Shown: one piece after another, positions 5,987 to 7,689 of the stretch | Layout of the letters: every line of letters begins with the position of its first letter | Position numbering within the stretch: the stretch's first letter is position 1 | Source: an uncultured Bacteroidales bacterium | GTDB taxonomy: Bacteria; Bacteroidota; Bacteroidia; Bacteroidales; UBA932 | Direction of reading: 5' to 3' | Length of the DNA: 7,689 bases | NCBI GenBank assembly: GCA_934678915.1 | Contig: CAKUSF010000100.1 | Coordinates: forward strand, 1 to 7,689 | Program-made: the position numbers and the translations under genes | Notes under the pieces: generated by a model | Database searches by the model: none | Seen by the model: only the letters and a program-made list of their open reading frames with translations | Told to the model about the DNA's origin: nothing

Positions 5987-6895
5987 CTACCTCCTAAGTC
6001 TTACGAATATGCTAAGTGGCAGGTTTTTCCCAAACTTGTCCCTGATCACGAGCTCTCCTGAGTCAAGCATTATGTCGCTCGAAAGCCCGAATGCCTGACG
6101 TACTACAGTCTCACCTAGAATGGCTGAAAATCCGTTGGAATAAAGATTTAGGACAAGAAAACTGTTCTGTGGAGCGAGAATCTTCCCTACTGTCTTCATC
6201 ATGTCGAAAAGACACTCGTCTAGTTTCCATTTTTCACCGTCCGGTCCGTGACCGTAGGCTGGAGGATCTAAGATGATACCTTGATACTGATTGCCACGTT
6301 TGGCTTCGCGTCCAGCGAACTTCATGGCATCTTCGACAACCCAACGGATGTCTTGGAGACCGCTTCTGTCTTGATTACCATGAGCCCAAGTGACAACCTG
6401 ACGAACAGAGTCAAGATGTGTGACATCAGCTCCTGCGCATTTTGCTGCCAGCGAAGCCGCTCCCGTGTAGGCAAACAAATTCAAAACCTTGGGACGTGAG
6501 CCTGTCTTCGCAGCGATGTCCGAAGTTTGCTTGAATATGTAGTCCCAGTTTGCGGCCTGTTCTGGAAAGACTCCCACGTGCTTGAATGACGTGAGCCCTA
6601 GCCTGAGACTGAACTTAGGCCCTCCGCTATAGCGGATCCACCACTGATCGGGCATATTCCTAAGCCTTTCCCACGTTCCGCTGTCCTCTTTTCCGGCTTT
6701 GCCGAATCCGGCTCCCGGAGTGAAGCGGGTGTGGGCAAGAGAGTTCCACTCTTTATCGCTCATGCTCTTGTCCCACAGAGCCTTAGGCTCCGGACGGGCA
6801 AGAACATATTCACCGAACCTTTCGAGCTTCGCGCCCCTTCCGGAGTCGAGAAGTTCGTAGTCCTTCCAGTTCTGTGGATTAAACTCGATCGTCAT
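5987..6895 (-). CDS. Class I SAM-dependent methyltransferase, RlmI-like (COG1092 type)
   Basis: With the ATG at 6893-6895 the protein has 302 residues. It matches the SAM-dependent methyltransferase family related to the 23S rRNA cytosine-C5 methyltransferase RlmI and the C-terminal half of RlmL. The SAM-binding motif I, VLNLFAYTGAASLAA, starts near residue 137 and is followed by the acidic HLDS strand end. The catalytic-region motif IV, ILDPPAYGHG, is near residues 208-217. It lacks the N-terminal PUA domain of E. coli RlmI (near 400 residues), so the exact nucleotide target is uncertain; an rRNA substrate is inference. A TTG three codons earlier (6902-6904) is in frame, but its bases are part of the -7 promoter box, so the ATG is chosen. 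It is divergent from pgk, and a small putative secreted protein follows 5 bases downstream. Confidence 0.88.
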   Translation of the reverse strand: MTIEFNPQNWKDYELLDSGRGAKLERFGEYVLARPEPKALWDKSMSDKEWNSLAHTRFTPGAGFGKAGKEDSGTWERLRNMPDQWWIRYSGGPKFSLRLGLTSFKHVGVFPEQAANWDYIFKQTSDIAAKTGSRPKVLNLFAYTGAASLAAKCAGADVTHLDSVRQVVTWAHGNQDRSGLQDIRWVVEDAMKFAGREAKRGNQYQGIILDPPAYGHGPDGEKWKLDECLFDMMKTVGKILAPQNSFLVLNLYSNGFSAILGETVVRQAFGLSSDIMLDSGELVIRDKFGKNLPLSIFVRLRR

Positions 6896-6901
6896 AGCGT
6901 G

Positions 6902-6909
6902 CAAAGATA
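6902..6909 (-). promoter_or_regulatory. -7 promoter element of the methyltransferase gene
   Basis: On the - strand TATCTTTG is a perfect TAnnTTTG. Its last base is only 6 bases from the ATG at 6895, so the transcript should start at or within a few bases of the start codon. A -33 TTTG is not evident. The element overlaps the in-frame TTG, which excludes that TTG as a start if this promoter is used. Confidence 0.6.
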
Positions 6910-6995
6910 GGAAAAAGAAAGCCTATTTTATCCTATTGCGGCGGGATTTAATCGTTATAGTCTGGCTGACTGATTCCCAGTCCGCTGAATTTTAC

Positions 6996-7003
6996 TATAT
7001 TTG
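6996..7003 (+). promoter_or_regulatory. -7 promoter element of pgk
   Basis: TATATTTG matches TAnnTTTG exactly and lies 39 bases before the pgk ATG. The predicted leader is about 33 bases, A/T-rich and without a Shine-Dalgarno. No good -33 box is seen at the usual distance. Together with the opposite element at 6902-6909 it makes the 147-base gap a divergent promoter region. Confidence 0.65.
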
Positions 7004-7042
7004 CGTCTTGAAAAACGCTAACAATTTTTAAACAATACCGTT

Positions 7043-7689
7043 ATGCAACAGCACATTGACACCTACGATTTCAAAGGTAAGAAGGCTATTGTCAGAGTGG
7101 ATTTCAACGTTCCGCTCGATGAGAATTTCAACATCACAGACGACACCCGCATCCGCGCGGCTCTCCCTACACTCAAGAAAGTGCTCGCAGAGGGCGGTTC
7201 CCTCATTCTGATGTCCCATCTCGGACGTCCGAAGGGAGTTGATCCAAAGTTCTCTCTCAAGCACATTCTTGCTCATGTATCAGAATGCCTCGGTGTTCCG
7301 GTTCAGTTCGCTGGCGACTGTATGAAGGCAGACGCGCAGGCCGCCGCTCTCAAGCCAGGTGAGGTTCTGATGCTTGAGAACCTCCGTTTCTATGCAGAGG
7401 AGGAGGGCAAGCCGAGAGGACTCGCTGCTGACGCTACCGACGAGGAAAAGGCTGAGGCCAAGAAGGCCGTGAAGGCAAGCCAGAAGGAGTTCGTGAAGAA
7501 ACTCGCTTCCTATGCTGACTGCTACATCAACGATGCTTTCGGTACCGCTCACAGGGCTCATGCCTCAACAGCACTCATCGCTGCTTATTTCCCGAACGAC
7601 AAGATGTTCGGCTACCTTATGGAGAAAGAGGTCAAGGCCATCGAGAACGTTCTCCAGAACGCTCAGCATCCTTTCACCGCCATCATCGG
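7043..7689 (+). CDS. pgk: Phosphoglycerate kinase, 3' truncated
   Basis: The glycolytic enzyme that transfers phosphate between 1,3-bisphosphoglycerate and ADP, acting in the cytoplasm. The frame starts at ATG 7043 and runs open off the right edge, giving 215 complete codons of an expected 415-420. The N-terminal, phosphoglycerate-binding domain is clear: RVDFNVP at 18-24, DTRI at 34-37, SHLGRP at 58-63, ENLRF at 112-116 and [13 protein letters not shown] at 163-175. Between ENLRF and NDAFG a charged, Lys/Glu-rich insertion at about 119-149 lengthens the segment relative to E. coli Pgk; from memory this is usual in Bacteroidetes. The nucleotide-binding domain lies outside the window. It has its own -7 promoter box. 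Confidence 0.97.
   Translation, partial: MQQHIDTYDFKGKKAIVRVDFNVPLDENFNITDDTRIRAALPTLKKVLAEGGSLILMSHLGRPKGVDPKFSLKHILAHVSECLGVPVQFAGDCMKADAQAAALKPGEVLMLENLRFYAEEEGKPRGLAADATDEEKAEAKKAVKASQKEFVKKLASYADCYINDAFGTAHRAHASTALIAAYFPNDKMFGYLMEKEVKAIENVLQNAQHPFTAII

Noticed and set aside
1..7689. tRNA, rRNA, CRISPR, insertion sequence or phage genes
   Set aside because: No tRNA T-arm context, no spaced repeats, no transposase or integrase motifs and no terminal inverted repeats were found by eye on either strand.

Overview
The window comes from a member of the Bacteroidota, most likely the order Bacteroidales. Three intergenic gaps carry perfect matches to the Bacteroidota -7 promoter element TAnnTTTG. 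Most starts lack a Shine-Dalgarno sequence and follow A/T-rich leaders. The first gene belongs to the DUF2723 family, which is characteristic of this phylum, and the phosphoglycerate kinase has a charged insertion that I associate with Bacteroidetes enzymes. Base composition is about half G+C. I cannot name a genus.

Layout from left to right. (1) Bases 1-2157, + strand: the C-terminal two thirds of a large DUF2723 (GT-C-like) membrane protein, cut by the left edge. (2) Bases 2273-4761, + strand: a tight four-gene operon. It holds a 112-residue single-pass membrane protein of unknown function, the two halves of a split ThrE/YjjPB-type exporter (262 and 160 residues) and a LysR-type regulator. 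The genes overlap by 29, 1 and 1 bases. A -7 box lies just upstream, with a small dyad where a LysR operator might sit. (3) Bases 4762-4998: a convergent intergenic region with a GC-rich stem. (4) Bases 4999-5430, - strand: a two-TM protein of unknown function. (5) Bases 5431-5615: a gap rich in stem-loops that ends in a hairpin plus T6 terminator on the strand opposite to both neighbours. (6) Bases 5616-6895, - strand: a class I SAM-dependent methyltransferase of the RlmI/COG1092 type, followed 5 bases later by a small putative secreted protein. (7) Bases 6896-7042: a divergent promoter region. (8) Bases 7043-7689, + strand: the N-terminal half of pgk, cut by the right edge.

The exporter operon is the most coherent unit. 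The split pair resembles E. coli YjjP/YjjB, which export succinate, and many Bacteroidales excrete succinate as a fermentation product. A small membrane protein and a LysR regulator are locked into the same transcript by overlapping stop and start codons. The substrate, the role of the small protein and the regulator's ligand cannot be read from sequence. The other observations worth attention are the stem-loop gap (candidate small RNA) and the methyltransferase promoter, which sits so close to the ATG that the mRNA is probably leaderless. No tRNA, rRNA, insertion sequence, CRISPR array or phage gene was seen, and no gene-free stretch exceeds 237 bases.
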